A model generated the notes under the pieces. It saw nothing but the letters and a program-made list of their open reading frames with translations, was not told the origin of the DNA and did no database searches. A stretch of 64,000 nt of DNA from an uncultured Peptococcaceae bacterium (GTDB taxonomy: Bacteria; Bacillota; Peptococcia; Peptococcales; Peptococcaceae): positions 1 to 64,000 of the forward strand of contig URZX01000005.1 of assembly GCA_900552455.1 (NCBI GenBank). Reading direction: 5' to 3'. Positions 1 to 8,217 of the stretch are shown piece by piece. Made by a program: the position numbers and the translations under genes. Position 1 is the stretch's first letter, and the number at the start of each line of letters is the position of its first letter.

Positions 1-27
1 CGTTTGAAACAATATTTTTGTTATTTA

Positions 28-46
28 CCCTATCTACTTGACAGGG
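28..46 (-). terminator. possible weak terminator after the MFS gene
   Basis: Read on the minus strand, CCCTGTC-AAGTA-GATAGGG forms a 7-bp stem (one G-U pair) about 30 bases past the stop of the transporter gene. It is followed by an A/T-rich stretch without a clean T run. It is the only candidate 3' end signal in the short stretch at the window edge, and it is weak. Confidence 0.25.
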
Positions 47-76
47 GGCGGTTCATGGCGAGAGGCTGAGCATTTT

Positions 77-1315
77 TTAGCTTTTGATGTGCACTGTCAC
101 GCGGAAGAAGAACATGCCGACGATGAAGAGGATAGCGATCATGCCGACGCCAGTGTTGATGTCGCCGGTGAGCTGGCTGACGGCGCTGACGAGGGTCGTG
201 CCCATGAAGGATGCGCCCTTGCCGCAGATATCCAGAAGCCCGAAATATTCGCCGGACTGCTGCGGCGGGATAATGCGTGTGAAATAGGAACGCGAGAGCG
301 CCTGGATGCCGCCCTGGAACATGCCGACCATGACTGCCAGGAGCCAGAACTGCCACTGATGCTCGAGAAAGATCGCGAAAACAGCGATACCGAAATACGC
401 GAGGATGCAGATGGTGATCAGCTTAGCAGTTGCGTAGCGCGCTGCCAGCCGGCCGAAAAGGATCGCGAACGGAAAAGCGACGATCTGCGTCACCAACAGC
501 GCCAGGAGCAAGCCGGTGGTGTCGAGCCCAAGCGCGGTGCCGTAGGCTGTGGCCATGTCGATGATCGTGTAGACCCCGTCGATGTAGAAAAAGAACGCCA
601 GGAGGAAAAAGAAAACCTTTTTCTCAGCTTTGACGTTTTTGAACGTGCGGCCCAGCCGTGCAAAGCTTTCGCGCACGGCGTGCTTCGGACGCTCGACGTA
701 ATGCTTCTGCTCGTAGCTTTTCAGGAGCGGCAGCGTGAAAATCAGCCACCACGCAGCCGTGATACAAAATGCCAGCTGCATCGCCAGCGTCATCGAGATG
801 CCGATGGCTCCGCCGCCGAGCACCAGCGCCAGCGAGAGGATGAATGGCGCGCAGCTGCCGATATAGCCCCAGGCGTAGCCGCAGGATGAGATCATGTCCA
901 TGCGCTCGTGGGTGGTGACGTCTGAAAGCATGGAATCGTAGAAGATCAGGCTCGCCTGATAGCCGATCTTTGCGACGACGAAGATCACGAGGAAGATCAG
1001 CCAGTTGCTGGATGCGCCCAAAAGCACACAGCCAGCCAGCCCGATCACCAGAAACAGCAGAAAGATCGGTCGCTTGAAGCCGCGCGGGTCTGCCAACGTG
1101 CCGAAGGTCGGCCCCATGAACGCCACCACCAGTGTGACGATCGATGCGGCATAGCCCCAGTAAGCCAGATAATCGACGCTCGACAGTCCAGCGCTCTCTG
1201 CCAGGCTGTTGAAATAGATCGGCATGATCGTCGTGATCAGCAGTGTGAATGCTGAGTTGCCCACGTCGTAGAAAATCCAGTTGCGTTCCAGTTTTGTGAG
1301 TTTAAATGATGCCAT
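77..1315 (-). CDS. MFS transporter, Atg22/UMF1 family
   Basis: Predicted 412-residue inner-membrane transporter with about 12 hydrophobic helices. The N-terminal FYDVGNSAF motif, the GYAWGYIGS segment and the late GGIQALSRSYFTRIIP segment are typical of the Atg22-like (UMF1) branch of the major facilitator superfamily, whose vacuolar members export amino acids; bacterial substrates are mostly unknown. The frame stays open upstream to 1498, but the ATG at 1315 is preferred because AAAGGAG lies just before it and the family starts near this methionine. A strong terminator at 1413-1449 separates it from the PfpI gene, so it needs its own promoter. The family call is firm; the substrate cannot be read from sequence. 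Confidence 0.85.
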   Translation of the reverse strand: MASFKLTKLERNWIFYDVGNSAFTLLITTIMPIYFNSLAESAGLSSVDYLAYWGYAASIVTLVVAFMGPTFGTLADPRGFKRPIFLLFLVIGLAGCVLLGASSNWLIFLVIFVVAKIGYQASLIFYDSMLSDVTTHERMDMISSCGYAWGYIGSCAPFILSLALVLGGGAIGISMTLAMQLAFCITAAWWLIFTLPLLKSYEQKHYVERPKHAVRESFARLGRTFKNVKAEKKVFFFLLAFFFYIDGVYTIIDMATAYGTALGLDTTGLLLALLVTQIVAFPFAILFGRLAARYATAKLITICILAYFGIAVFAIFLEHQWQFWLLAVMVGMFQGGIQALSRSYFTRIIPPQQSGEYFGLLDICGKGASFMGTTLVSAVSQLTGDINTGVGMIAILFIVGMFFFRVTVHIKS

Positions 1316-1412
1316 AATGAACTCCTTTGCGGAAAAATACCATCTACCAGTGTAGTGGAATCGCACAAAAAATGCTATAGCAAAGACGTTAAATCTGCGA
1401 AAAATATGCGCG

Positions 1413-1449
1413 AAAAAAAGCTGCTGCTCCACGCGGAGCGGCAGCTTTT
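1413..1449 (-). terminator. Rho-independent terminator of the PfpI-family gene
   Basis: On the minus strand a near-perfect 14-bp stem (AAAGCTGCCGCTCC pairing with GGAGCAGCAGCTTT, loop GCGT) runs directly into a T run. It starts 15 bases after the stop codon of the PfpI-family gene. Confidence 0.9.
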
Positions 1450-1463
1450 GCTGTGCGGAAAAC

Positions 1464-2042
1464 TCAGATCTCGATCTTGGCGCCAAGAAGTTTGGCAAAT
1501 TCGCGGCAGATCGCCGTGTTGCCAGGCCATGCCGGAGAGGTGACGAGGTTTTTGTCGACGACCGCCTGATCGGCAGGAACGTTCACATATTCGCCACCAG
1601 CGAGGGTGATATCTGGACCGACAGCTTCGTAGCAGGTGGCTTTGTAGCCTTTCAGCACGCCAGCAGCAGTCAGCACCTGAGGACCATGGCAGATGGCAGC
1701 GACAGGTTTTTCAGCCTGGAAAAATTCCTGCACGATCTCGATCACGCGAGGATTCAGGCGGATGTATTCCGGTGCGCGGCCACCGGTGATGAAAAGTCCG
1801 GCGTAGTCGGCAGTGTTGACAGCGTCGAAATCAGCAGTCAAGGCAAAATTGTGGCCAGTCAGTTCGGTGTAGGTCTGTTTCCCGAGAAAATCGTGGATGG
1901 CGGTGGCTACCGTGTCACCAGCTTTCTTTCCCGGGCAGACAGCGTCCACCTGATAGCCGAGCATCGAAAGTGCCTGGAATGGGACCATGGTTTCGTAATC
2001 TTCGGTGTAGTCACCGCAAAGCAGTAAGATCTTTTTGCTCAT
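1464..2042 (-). CDS. DJ-1/PfpI family protein
   Basis: A 192-residue single-domain protein of the DJ-1/PfpI (class I glutamine amidotransferase-like) fold. The nucleophile elbow AAICHGPQ puts the reactive cysteine at 118 followed by His119, and GGRAPEY supplies the family glutamate at 92. Members act as proteases, deglycases, chaperones or glyoxalases; which one applies here is not visible. A perfect AGGAGG lies 9 bases before the ATG. The 5' leader has a small GCGGC/GCCGC inverted repeat at 2068-2082. Monocistronic, bounded by its own terminator. Standard length for the family. Confidence 0.88.
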   Translation of the reverse strand: MSKKILLLCGDYTEDYETMVPFQALSMLGYQVDAVCPGKKAGDTVATAIHDFLGKQTYTELTGHNFALTADFDAVNTADYAGLFITGGRAPEYIRLNPRVIEIVQEFFQAEKPVAAICHGPQVLTAAGVLKGYKATCYEAVGPDITLAGGEYVNVPADQAVVDKNLVTSPAWPGNTAICREFAKLLGAKIEI

Positions 2043-2100
2043 AGATAGGCCTCCTGTTCATTATCCTGCGGCAATTCGCCGCGACATTGTTATTGCTATT

Positions 2101-2138
2101 ATTTTACCACGTTTTTGTGAATCCTGACGTGGGAAAAT
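2101..2138 (-). terminator. hairpin after the first SLH-C39 peptidase gene
   Basis: ATTTT-a-CCACGT pairs with ACGTGG-g-AAAAT, an 11-bp interrupted stem about 20 bases after the stop at 2157. On the minus strand it is followed by AATAGC, not by a T run, so it may end or stabilise the transcript. The PfpI-gene promoter probably lies in the same stretch. Confidence 0.35.
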
Positions 2139-2156
2139 GGTAAAGAATGCACAAAC

Positions 2157-3836
2157 TCAGCGCATGACCATGCCCATCTTGCGCTCGTTCCAGCAGGATT
2201 CAAAGCTTTGGGCGCTGACCCAATACTGGTAGATCTGGCCGCGGTTTTGCAGATTGTAGGGATCGCTGACGAAATAGCCGCGCGCAGGATCGTAGCCGCA
2301 GATCAGACGCACGTGGTTGTTGGCGACGCGCGCTTGGTAGGTACCATTGATGAGGAAATTGCCGTAACGCACCGGCGCCCAGGAAAACGTTTGCCAGGCG
2401 ACGATCATGTTGCCGGCGAGCAGTTCGCGCTGCACGTCGGTCACAGATTTTCCGTTGAACACTTCGCAAACGTCAGCGCCGTTTGTGTAGCGGTTGCAGA
2501 AATCGGCGAGCGGCGCTGGATCGATGGAGCTGTAGCGTCCGTCGCTGTGATACGGCGAGCCGACAAAGCCTTTCGCAGGATCGGAGCTGGTGATCGGCAG
2601 CGCGTTCAGAAATGCAGTCGGCGTCACATTTTGTGCGTAGCCGAAGGTTTTGAGTCCCATGAGCGCGCTGATCGGCTCGCAGCCCATCCAGGCGTAAATC
2701 TCGTCGATCTGGCTGATGTATGGCACATAGCTCTGCTGGTAAGAGGACGCCGTCTGTGTGAGCACGCCGTTTGCATCTGCCCAATAAGCACCGACATTTT
2801 TGTTGAGTGCCAACTTTCCGTAGCGATCGACGCTGTAAAGCTGGCCGGAGATGTCGTGGACGCCAGGCGTGAATGTGTAGCTTCCGAGCGCGACACCGCT
2901 CCAGATTTCTGCAGCGCCGCTACCAACATTTTCGTGAGCGACCGACGCTTCAGCGACCGTGATGGCAGCCCAGTGAGACGCCGTCATGTCTGTGTAGAGC
3001 CCCAGGCCCATGAGCTTCTGTGCCTGGGCACTGTCGCCGTAGCGGCCAGTAACGCGGTTGATGATCGAGCAGGCTTCGGCGCGCGTGAGGCCGTTTTCCG
3101 GACGGAACGTGCCGTCTTCATAGCCGCCGACCCAGCCAAGGGATGCAGCAATACCGATCTGCTCCGCCGCCCAGTAATCCGCCGGCACATCGCTGAAGGA
3201 AACCGTCACAGCAGTTTCCGGCGCTAAGCGTGTCAAGAGATCTACCATTTCAGCACGGGTGATCGGTTCGTTTGGACGGAACGCAGCGCCGTCGTCAAAA
3301 AGCCCGAGCCGACAGAGCGCGCGCACGTTGATCGCAAACCAGTCGCTGTCGTTGACATCGCCGTAGGAGCAGGAGCCTGTGCCAGCTTCCGGATCTTCGA
3401 GCAGACGATAAACGATCGCCGCTGCTTCCGCGCGGGTGACCTGACGCTCAGGGCGCACGCTGCGATCCTCGTAGCCACCGAGATAGCGCACATGGGCGCT
3501 GGTCCAGGTGGTGGCGATCACGCTGGGATCGGTTGCTGGTGGTTCTGATGATTCACCAGGATCTTCCGCTGGCTGTTCAGGTTCGGTGACGGGCTCCTGG
3601 TCGGGCGGTGTTTGTTCGCCAGCAGGATCTTCTTCCAGCGGTGGCTCGGTGTTTTCGCCGATGGCTGCAGCATTTTCGCCGCTACCGTTGGCAGCAATTT
3701 CCGGCGTACACGCGTCGGTTGCTGCAGCATATTCTGTTGACGTGTTTTCTTCAGCAAAAGCTGGCGTCACTGCAGTCGACAGTGGCAGCGCGAGCAAAAG
3801 CGCCCAGCTGATAAAACGTCGCAAATGATGGCCCAT
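2157..3836 (-). CDS. secreted SLH-domain C39-type cysteine peptidase, copy 1
   Basis: Predicted 559-residue exported protein. Residues 1-28 are a signal peptide ending TPAFA. Residues 29-105 are a Pro/Glu-rich spacer. About 110-300 hold three S-layer-homology repeats (TRAEA motifs near 134, 193 and 251) that should bind secondary wall polymer. About 310-370 is a linker module, and 371-559 a C39-like papain-fold peptidase with C386 (GCEPIS), H508 (NNHVRL) and D525 (VSDPYN). Likely a wall-anchored peptidase acting outside the cell; its substrate is unknown. The ATG at 3836 is chosen because AGGAGG precedes it. Its SLH and linker half is almost identical to the next gene, while the peptidase half has diverged. 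Confidence 0.85.
   Translation of the reverse strand: MGHHLRRFISWALLLALPLSTAVTPAFAEENTSTEYAAATDACTPEIAANGSGENAAAIGENTEPPLEEDPAGEQTPPDQEPVTEPEQPAEDPGESSEPPATDPSVIATTWTSAHVRYLGGYEDRSVRPERQVTRAEAAAIVYRLLEDPEAGTGSCSYGDVNDSDWFAINVRALCRLGLFDDGAAFRPNEPITRAEMVDLLTRLAPETAVTVSFSDVPADYWAAEQIGIAASLGWVGGYEDGTFRPENGLTRAEACSIINRVTGRYGDSAQAQKLMGLGLYTDMTASHWAAITVAEASVAHENVGSGAAEIWSGVALGSYTFTPGVHDISGQLYSVDRYGKLALNKNVGAYWADANGVLTQTASSYQQSYVPYISQIDEIYAWMGCEPISALMGLKTFGYAQNVTPTAFLNALPITSSDPAKGFVGSPYHSDGRYSSIDPAPLADFCNRYTNGADVCEVFNGKSVTDVQRELLAGNMIVAWQTFSWAPVRYGNFLINGTYQARVANNHVRLICGYDPARGYFVSDPYNLQNRGQIYQYWVSAQSFESCWNERKMGMVMR
2704..3518 (-). repeat. 815-bp direct repeat, copy A (SLH and linker region)
   Basis: Colinear without gaps with 4495-5309 at a constant offset of 1791 bases. 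Long stretches, for example 3262-3518, match almost base for base. The match covers the SLH triplet and linker and stops at the start of the peptidase domain, as expected for recent duplication or gene conversion. Confidence 0.88.
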
Positions 3837-3908
3837 AATGATCTCCTCCTTGTTTTGTTTATACTTATATTTTACCGCCGAATGCGCAGCGAAGCAATGC
3901 GCCAGCAA

Positions 3909-3938
3909 AGAAAAACGCACCTTCCGAAGAAGGTGCGC
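3909..3938 (-). terminator. terminator of SLH-C39 copy 2
   Basis: Minus-strand GCGCACCTTC-TTC-GGAAGGTGCG followed by TTTTTC, placed 7 bases after the stop at 3945. Each of the tandem peptidase genes is thus an independent transcript. Confidence 0.88.
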
Positions 3939-3944
3939 AGGCGC

Positions 3945-5546
3945 TCAGCGCATGACCATGCCGACCTTGCGCTGGTTCCAGATATTGTCAAAGGTGGCGG
4001 CGTTTTCCCAGTATTGGTAGGTTTGGCCGCGGTTGTAATAATTGTACGGATCGCTCACCAGATAGCCGCGCGCAGGATCGTAGCCGTAGACGAGGATGGC
4101 GTGGTTGTTGTAGACGAGGCTCTGCAACTGTCCGTCGATCCAGTAGTTGCGATAGCGTGGCTGCTCCCACCAGAGCGTCTCGTACGCCACGACCATATTC
4201 CCAGCGAGCAGTTCCTGGCGCAATTCTTCCACAGAAGCGCCGCGGAAATCTGCGCAAACTTCTGCGCCGTTGCAATAGCTGTTGCAGTATTCAGCGAGGG
4301 CGGCGGGATAGATTGTTGTGCGCAGGGAATTGTCAACAACATACGGCGAGCCGACAAATCCCCACTCAGGATTGGAGGAGGAAAACGGCAGGTTATTAAG
4401 GAAGGTTGTGACGTGGACATCCTGTGCATAGCCGTAGGTTTTGAGGCCCATGAGCGCGCTCACTGGTTCGCAGCCGACCCAGGCGTAGATATTATCGATC
4501 TGGCTGATGTATGGCACATAGCTCTGCTGGTAAGAGGACGCCGTCTGTGTGAGCACGCCGTTTGCATCTGCCCAATAAGCACCGACATTTTTGTTGAGTG
4601 CCAGCTTTCCGTAGCGATCGACGCTGTAAAGCTGGCCAGAGATTTCGTGAACGCCAGGCGTGAATGTGTAGCTTCCGAGCGCGACACCGCTCCAGGTTTC
4701 AGCAGCGTCGCTGCCGCTGTGCTGGTGATCGATCGACGCTTCAGCAACAGTAACCGCAGCCCAGTGAGACGCCGTCATGTCTGTGTAGAGCCCCAGACCC
4801 ATGAGCTTCTGCGCTTGTGCACTGTCGCCGTAGCGACCAGTGACACGGTTAATGATCGAGCAGGCTTCGGCGCGCGTGAGCCCGTTTTCCGGACGGAACG
4901 TGCCGTCTTCATAACCGCCGACCCAGCCGAGGGATGCAGCGATACCGATCTGCTCCGCAGCCCAGTAATCCGCCGGCACATCGCTAAAAGAAACCGTCAC
5001 AGCAGTTTCCGGCGCTAAGCGTGTCAAGAGATCGACCATTTCTGCGCGGGTAATCGGTTCGTTTGGACGGAACGCAGCGCCGTCGTCAAAAAGCCCGAGC
5101 CGACAGAGCGCGCGCACGTTGATCGCAAACCAGTCGCTGTCGTTGACATCGCCGTAGGAGCAGGAGCCTGTGCCAGCTTCCGGATCTTCGAGCAGACGAT
5201 AAACGATCGCCGCTGCTTCCGCGCGGGTGACCTGACGCTCAGGGCGCACGCTGCGATCCTCGTAGCCGCCGAGATAGCGCACATGGGCGCTGGTCCAGGT
5301 GGTGGCGATTGTCTGCGGCGTGTCAGGCTCCTCGCTCGGTTCTTCTGTTGGCTGTTCCGGTTCGTTGCCAGGATCTTCCGGCGGCAGGACCTCGGTGTTA
5401 TCGCCAGAGGCTGGCGTCGCTTCCGCTGTCGTCACAGATGCGTCCGGCGCTGCTGTATCGTCGGCCAGCGCCGGCAACGCCGTGAGCGAGAGCGCAAAGC
5501 AGAGTGCGAGCCCGCCGGCGGTGAGACGTCGTAGAGATTGTTTCAT
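3945..5546 (-). CDS. secreted SLH-domain C39-type cysteine peptidase, copy 2
   Basis: Predicted 533-residue paralogue with the same architecture: signal peptide 1-28 (ends LPALA), acidic Pro-rich spacer to about 80, three SLH repeats (about 83-273), linker, then a C39-like peptidase domain with C359 (GCEPVS), H482 (NNHAIL) and D499 (VSDPYN). The SLH part is nearly identical to copy 1, but the peptidase domain differs at many positions, including the region around the active-site histidine, so the substrate may differ. The ATG at 5546 has AAAGGAG in front; the open frame upstream to 5621 is not supported. It has its own terminator on the 3' side. Confidence 0.85.
   Translation of the reverse strand: MKQSLRRLTAGGLALCFALSLTALPALADDTAAPDASVTTAEATPASGDNTEVLPPEDPGNEPEQPTEEPSEEPDTPQTIATTWTSAHVRYLGGYEDRSVRPERQVTRAEAAAIVYRLLEDPEAGTGSCSYGDVNDSDWFAINVRALCRLGLFDDGAAFRPNEPITRAEMVDLLTRLAPETAVTVSFSDVPADYWAAEQIGIAASLGWVGGYEDGTFRPENGLTRAEACSIINRVTGRYGDSAQAQKLMGLGLYTDMTASHWAAVTVAEASIDHQHSGSDAAETWSGVALGSYTFTPGVHEISGQLYSVDRYGKLALNKNVGAYWADANGVLTQTASSYQQSYVPYISQIDNIYAWVGCEPVSALMGLKTYGYAQDVHVTTFLNNLPFSSSNPEWGFVGSPYVVDNSLRTTIYPAALAEYCNSYCNGAEVCADFRGASVEELRQELLAGNMVVAYETLWWEQPRYRNYWIDGQLQSLVYNNHAILVYGYDPARGYLVSDPYNYYNRGQTYQYWENAATFDNIWNQRKVGMVMR
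4495..5309 (-). repeat. 815-bp direct repeat, copy B (SLH and linker region)
   Basis: Partner of 2704-3518, in the same orientation within the neighbouring peptidase gene. Recombination between the copies would delete 1791 bp and leave one hybrid peptidase gene. Confidence 0.88.
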
Positions 5547-5611
5547 AATTGGTCGCTCCTTTGTTATTTTTCCTTGATAATATTGTAGCGGAAAGGTGCT
5601 GTGCTGACAAT

Positions 5612-5648
5612 AAAAAAACACGCTTCTCTTAATGAAAGAAAAGCGTGC
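5612..5648 (-). terminator. terminator of SLH-C39 copy 3
   Basis: Minus-strand stem in which GCACGCTT pairs with AAGCGTG(T), with a T/A-rich upper stem and a following TTTTTTT run, starting 13 bases after the stop at 5661. Confidence 0.85.
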
Positions 5649-5660
5649 ATTGATTAAGAC

Positions 5661-7139
5661 TTAGCGGATGACCATGCCCATCTGGCGCTGGTTCCAGCAG
5701 TAGTCGAAGAATCCGCTGGCGACCCAATACTGGTCGGTGCGCCAGGCGTTATAATAATTGTAGGGATCGCTCACGAGATAGCCGCGCTCAGGATCGTAGC
5801 CGCAGATGAGACGCACGTGGTTGTTGGCGACCATCGGCGTGAGACTGCCATCGACGCTGAAATCGGCGTAGCTCACCGGTTTCCACCAGAATGTCTGATA
5901 AGCGACGATATAATTGCCGGCGAGCAGCTCGCGCCGCACATCCTCGACGGAATAGCCGCTGATGTCGGCGCAGAGATCGATGCCGCAGAGCGCGTTGCAG
6001 TAGTCGGCCAGCGGCGCAGGATCAATGGAGCTGTAGCGGCCGTCGCTGTAGTACGGCGAGCCGACGAAGCCATCCGCCGGATTAGATTCGGCGTAAGGCA
6101 GGTCGTCGAGAAATTCCTGTGGCGTCACGTCCTCGGCAAAGCCTTTTCCCTTGAGCCCCATGAGCGCGCTGATCGGTTCACAGCCCATTTCTGCATCCAG
6201 CCCGTCGAGCTGGCTGATGTATGGAACCGCCGACGCAAAGCTGCGGGAGGTTTGCGCGAGGATGCCGTTGGCGCCAGCTGTGTAAGCGCCGATCGTTTGC
6301 TCTGTCAGAAGCAGCCCGTCGCGGTCGACGGCGTAACGCGCACCGTTTACCTCGTGGATGCCAGGCGTGAAATGGTGGGAACCAGTGTCGATCGCATCCC
6401 AGTGTTCGCTGAGCAGCGTTTGGCCAGGCGTGTGGGAAATGGAGGCCTCAACGATGTCAGTACCGGCCCAGTGATCCGCTGTTACGTCGCTGTACAGTCC
6501 GAGGGTGAGCAGCGCAGCCGCCTGCTCTTTGTCGCCGCTGCGCGCGGTGACGCGGTTAAAGATCGCGCAGGCTTCAGCACGGGTGAGGGTTTTGTCAGGC
6601 TGGAACGTACCGTCCTTGTAGCCGAGCACCCAGCCCAGCGTGGCAGCCTTGGCGATCACATCGGCAGCCCAGTGATCCTCCGGCACATCGCTGAAGTGCG
6701 CATCGCTGGTGACGTCGCCGGCGAGCTTTACGAGAATGGCCACAAATTCTGCGCGGGTGATGGCGTCATCCGGGCGAAAATCCGTGCCGTTGGCGATCAG
6801 TCCCAGCCGACAGACAGCGCGCACCGGCTCGGCGAACCAGTCGTCGTCTGTGACGTCAGTATATTCGCAGGGCGCTGTGCCGCTGTCGGGCTCTGCCAGC
6901 AAACGATAGAGAAAGGTGACCGCTTCCGCGCGGGTGACGGTGTCGTTTGGCGCCATCGTCCCGTCGGGATAGCCGGCGATGTAGGCGATGTGCTCGCTTG
7001 TGAGCGCCGGCGTCGCCGCGTGGACAGGCTGCACAATGCTTTCGGCCAGCGCTTCGCGATCGAGGCTGAGGCCGCAGGGCAGCGTCAGCACACCAAGCAC
7101 CAGCAGTGCCGACAGCGCGCGCTTGAACGTTTTATTCAT
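5661..7139 (-). CDS. secreted SLH-domain C39-type cysteine peptidase, copy 3
   Basis: Predicted 492-residue exported protein: signal peptide in residues 1-32, almost no spacer, three SLH repeats (about 45-235, TRAEA motifs near 70, 129 and 187), linker, and a C39-like domain with C320 (GCEPIS), H441 (NNHVRL) and D458 (VSDPYN). It is clearly homologous to copies 1 and 2 but diverged throughout, so it separated earlier. Its peptidase half shares stretches with copy 1 (GRYSSIDPAPLAD) that copy 2 lacks. AGGAGG lies before the ATG. A 14-bp palindrome at 7195-7208 is in its upstream region. Confidence 0.85.
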   Translation of the reverse strand: MNKTFKRALSALLVLGVLTLPCGLSLDREALAESIVQPVHAATPALTSEHIAYIAGYPDGTMAPNDTVTRAEAVTFLYRLLAEPDSGTAPCEYTDVTDDDWFAEPVRAVCRLGLIANGTDFRPDDAITRAEFVAILVKLAGDVTSDAHFSDVPEDHWAADVIAKAATLGWVLGYKDGTFQPDKTLTRAEACAIFNRVTARSGDKEQAAALLTLGLYSDVTADHWAGTDIVEASISHTPGQTLLSEHWDAIDTGSHHFTPGIHEVNGARYAVDRDGLLLTEQTIGAYTAGANGILAQTSRSFASAVPYISQLDGLDAEMGCEPISALMGLKGKGFAEDVTPQEFLDDLPYAESNPADGFVGSPYYSDGRYSSIDPAPLADYCNALCGIDLCADISGYSVEDVRRELLAGNYIVAYQTFWWKPVSYADFSVDGSLTPMVANNHVRLICGYDPERGYLVSDPYNYYNAWRTDQYWVASGFFDYCWNQRQMGMVIR

Positions 7140-7194
7140 GAGAACCTCCTTTCCTTATATAATATAATGATCGTTGGCTTTCAGTGTAACAGAG

Positions 7195-7208
7195 ATATTG
7201 TACAATAT
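7195..7208. promoter_or_regulatory. 14-bp perfect palindrome, possible operator
   Basis: ATATTGTACAATAT is perfectly self-complementary and lies in the divergent spacer, about 55 bases upstream of the SLH-C39 copy 3 start. A TATATT box sits between it and the ribosome binding site. It looks like a dimeric repressor site; no regulator can be assigned. Confidence 0.4.
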
Positions 7209-7302
7209 TTCCGGCGCTGCGTCTAAAAAAATCTCGTAAAGCTTGAGAAAAATAACAGCCATTTTTCGCGAAAAATTTTCGCCGAAAATCCGCACTCCTT
7301 CC

Positions 7303-7331
7303 TTGACAAGAAAAATACGCGCGCTTATAAT
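7303..7331 (+). promoter_or_regulatory. consensus sigma-A promoter for DUF177-rpmF
   Basis: TTGACA at 7303-7308 and TATAAT at 7326-7331, separated by exactly 17 bases. Both hexamers match consensus fully, which suits strong constitutive expression of the ribosome-linked genes downstream. Confidence 0.92.
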
Positions 7332-7370
7332 TGTTTAGGTTGAAGTGTATCATGCACAAGGAGATAAAAC

Positions 7371-7904
7371 ATGGCTTTGATCGTAGATTTATCCAGCCTG
7401 CGGCAAAATCCCGGCAGGCGGATGTCGGTTTCTCTCGACAGCGACAAACTTGACGGACTGACAAATGGCCTGGTGCTGAATGGTCCGGTGCAAATCGACG
7501 CCGAGCTTGTCGGTGGCGAGCGGCGGGTGACGCTGCACGCACGCGTGCAGGCGACCATCGAAACAGTGTGCGATATGTGCCTGGCGCCGGTGGTTTATCC
7601 GCTGGATTTCGAGATCGACGAGATTCTCATGAGCACCCACGACGTGGATGTGCTCGCAGAACACGGCGGCGATCGCGAACAGCTCGAAACAGAAAATTGG
7701 ATCTACGATGATGTACATTTGGACTTGAATTATCTCGTGCTTAATGCTATACTGACACAGTTACCACTTCGGCATTTATGTCGGCCTGACTGCAAGGGCC
7801 TGTGTCCACACTGTGGCGCGAACCTTAACGACGGTCCTTGCGATTGTGAAAATACAGAAATAGATCCACGCTGGGCGATCCTCGCGCAGCTTCAGGATGA
7901 ATGA
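7371..7904 (+). CDS. DUF177 (YceD-like) protein
   Basis: A 177-residue member of the DUF177/YceD family, nearly always encoded just before rpmF and linked to 23S rRNA processing in E. coli and plants. Two cysteine clusters are visible: CDMC near residue 66 and a C-terminal group (CRPDCKGLCPHCG, then CDC) that probably holds zinc. The start ATG has AAGGAG 8 bases upstream and the preceding promoter is consensus. The 17-base gap to rpmF indicates co-transcription. Confidence 0.88.
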   Translation: MALIVDLSSLRQNPGRRMSVSLDSDKLDGLTNGLVLNGPVQIDAELVGGERRVTLHARVQATIETVCDMCLAPVVYPLDFEIDEILMSTHDVDVLAEHGGDREQLETENWIYDDVHLDLNYLVLNAILTQLPLRHLCRPDCKGLCPHCGANLNDGPCDCENTEIDPRWAILAQLQDE

Positions 7905-7921
7905 TTGGGGAGGTGTAATAG

Positions 7922-8125
7922 ATGGGATTACAGAAAAGTAAGAGAGGCAAATCCAGAACTCACAGAAAACGCAGCGCATGGTCCAAGCTCGACTCCGTTC
8001 AGTCTATGACCTGCCCTAACTGCCACGAACCAAAGCTTCCACACCGTGTATGCCCTGCTTGCGGCTATTATGACGGCCGTAAAGTCGGCACCAAGGCTGA
8101 AGCTCCAGTAGCAGCTGAAAACTAA
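7922..8125 (+). CDS. rpmF: 50S ribosomal protein L32
   Basis: A 67-residue L32 with the zinc-ribbon form: CPNC and CPAC pairs provide four cysteine ligands. The basic N-terminus (KSKRGKSRTHRKRSAW) is diagnostic. A GGGGAGG ribosome binding site precedes the ATG. It is the second gene of the DUF177-rpmF unit and is followed by a hairpin. In many Bacillota fatty-acid genes (plsX, fabH) come next; here typA follows. Confidence 0.97.
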   Translation: MGLQKSKRGKSRTHRKRSAWSKLDSVQSMTCPNCHEPKLPHRVCPACGYYDGRKVGTKAEAPVAAEN

Positions 8126-8137
8126 TATCAACAAGCG

Positions 8138-8173
8138 ACCGGTCAAGATTTTCTTGACCGGTTGTTGTATTTT
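8138..8173 (+). terminator. terminator after rpmF
   Basis: An 11-bp perfect stem, ACCGGTCAAGA with TCTTGACCGGT around a TTT loop, starts 12 bases after the rpmF stop and is followed by TGTTGTATTTT. The T tract is interrupted, so some read-through into typA is possible. Confidence 0.8.
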
Positions 8174-8217
8174 CAGGAATTTTTTTCAATCTTTCGCTAT
8201 TTAATTAGGAGGAAACG

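Noticed and set aside
38..889. Plus-strand frame of 283 codons opposite the MFS transporter
   Set aside because: Highly charged His/Asp/Glu/Arg translation, expected from the reverse complement of a hydrophobic transporter.
5817..7226. Plus-strand open frame of 469 codons opposite SLH-C39 copy 3
   Set aside because: The opposite strand has a signal peptide, three SLH repeats and a complete catalytic triad. The plus-strand frame has no ribosome binding site and runs over the minus-strand promoter.
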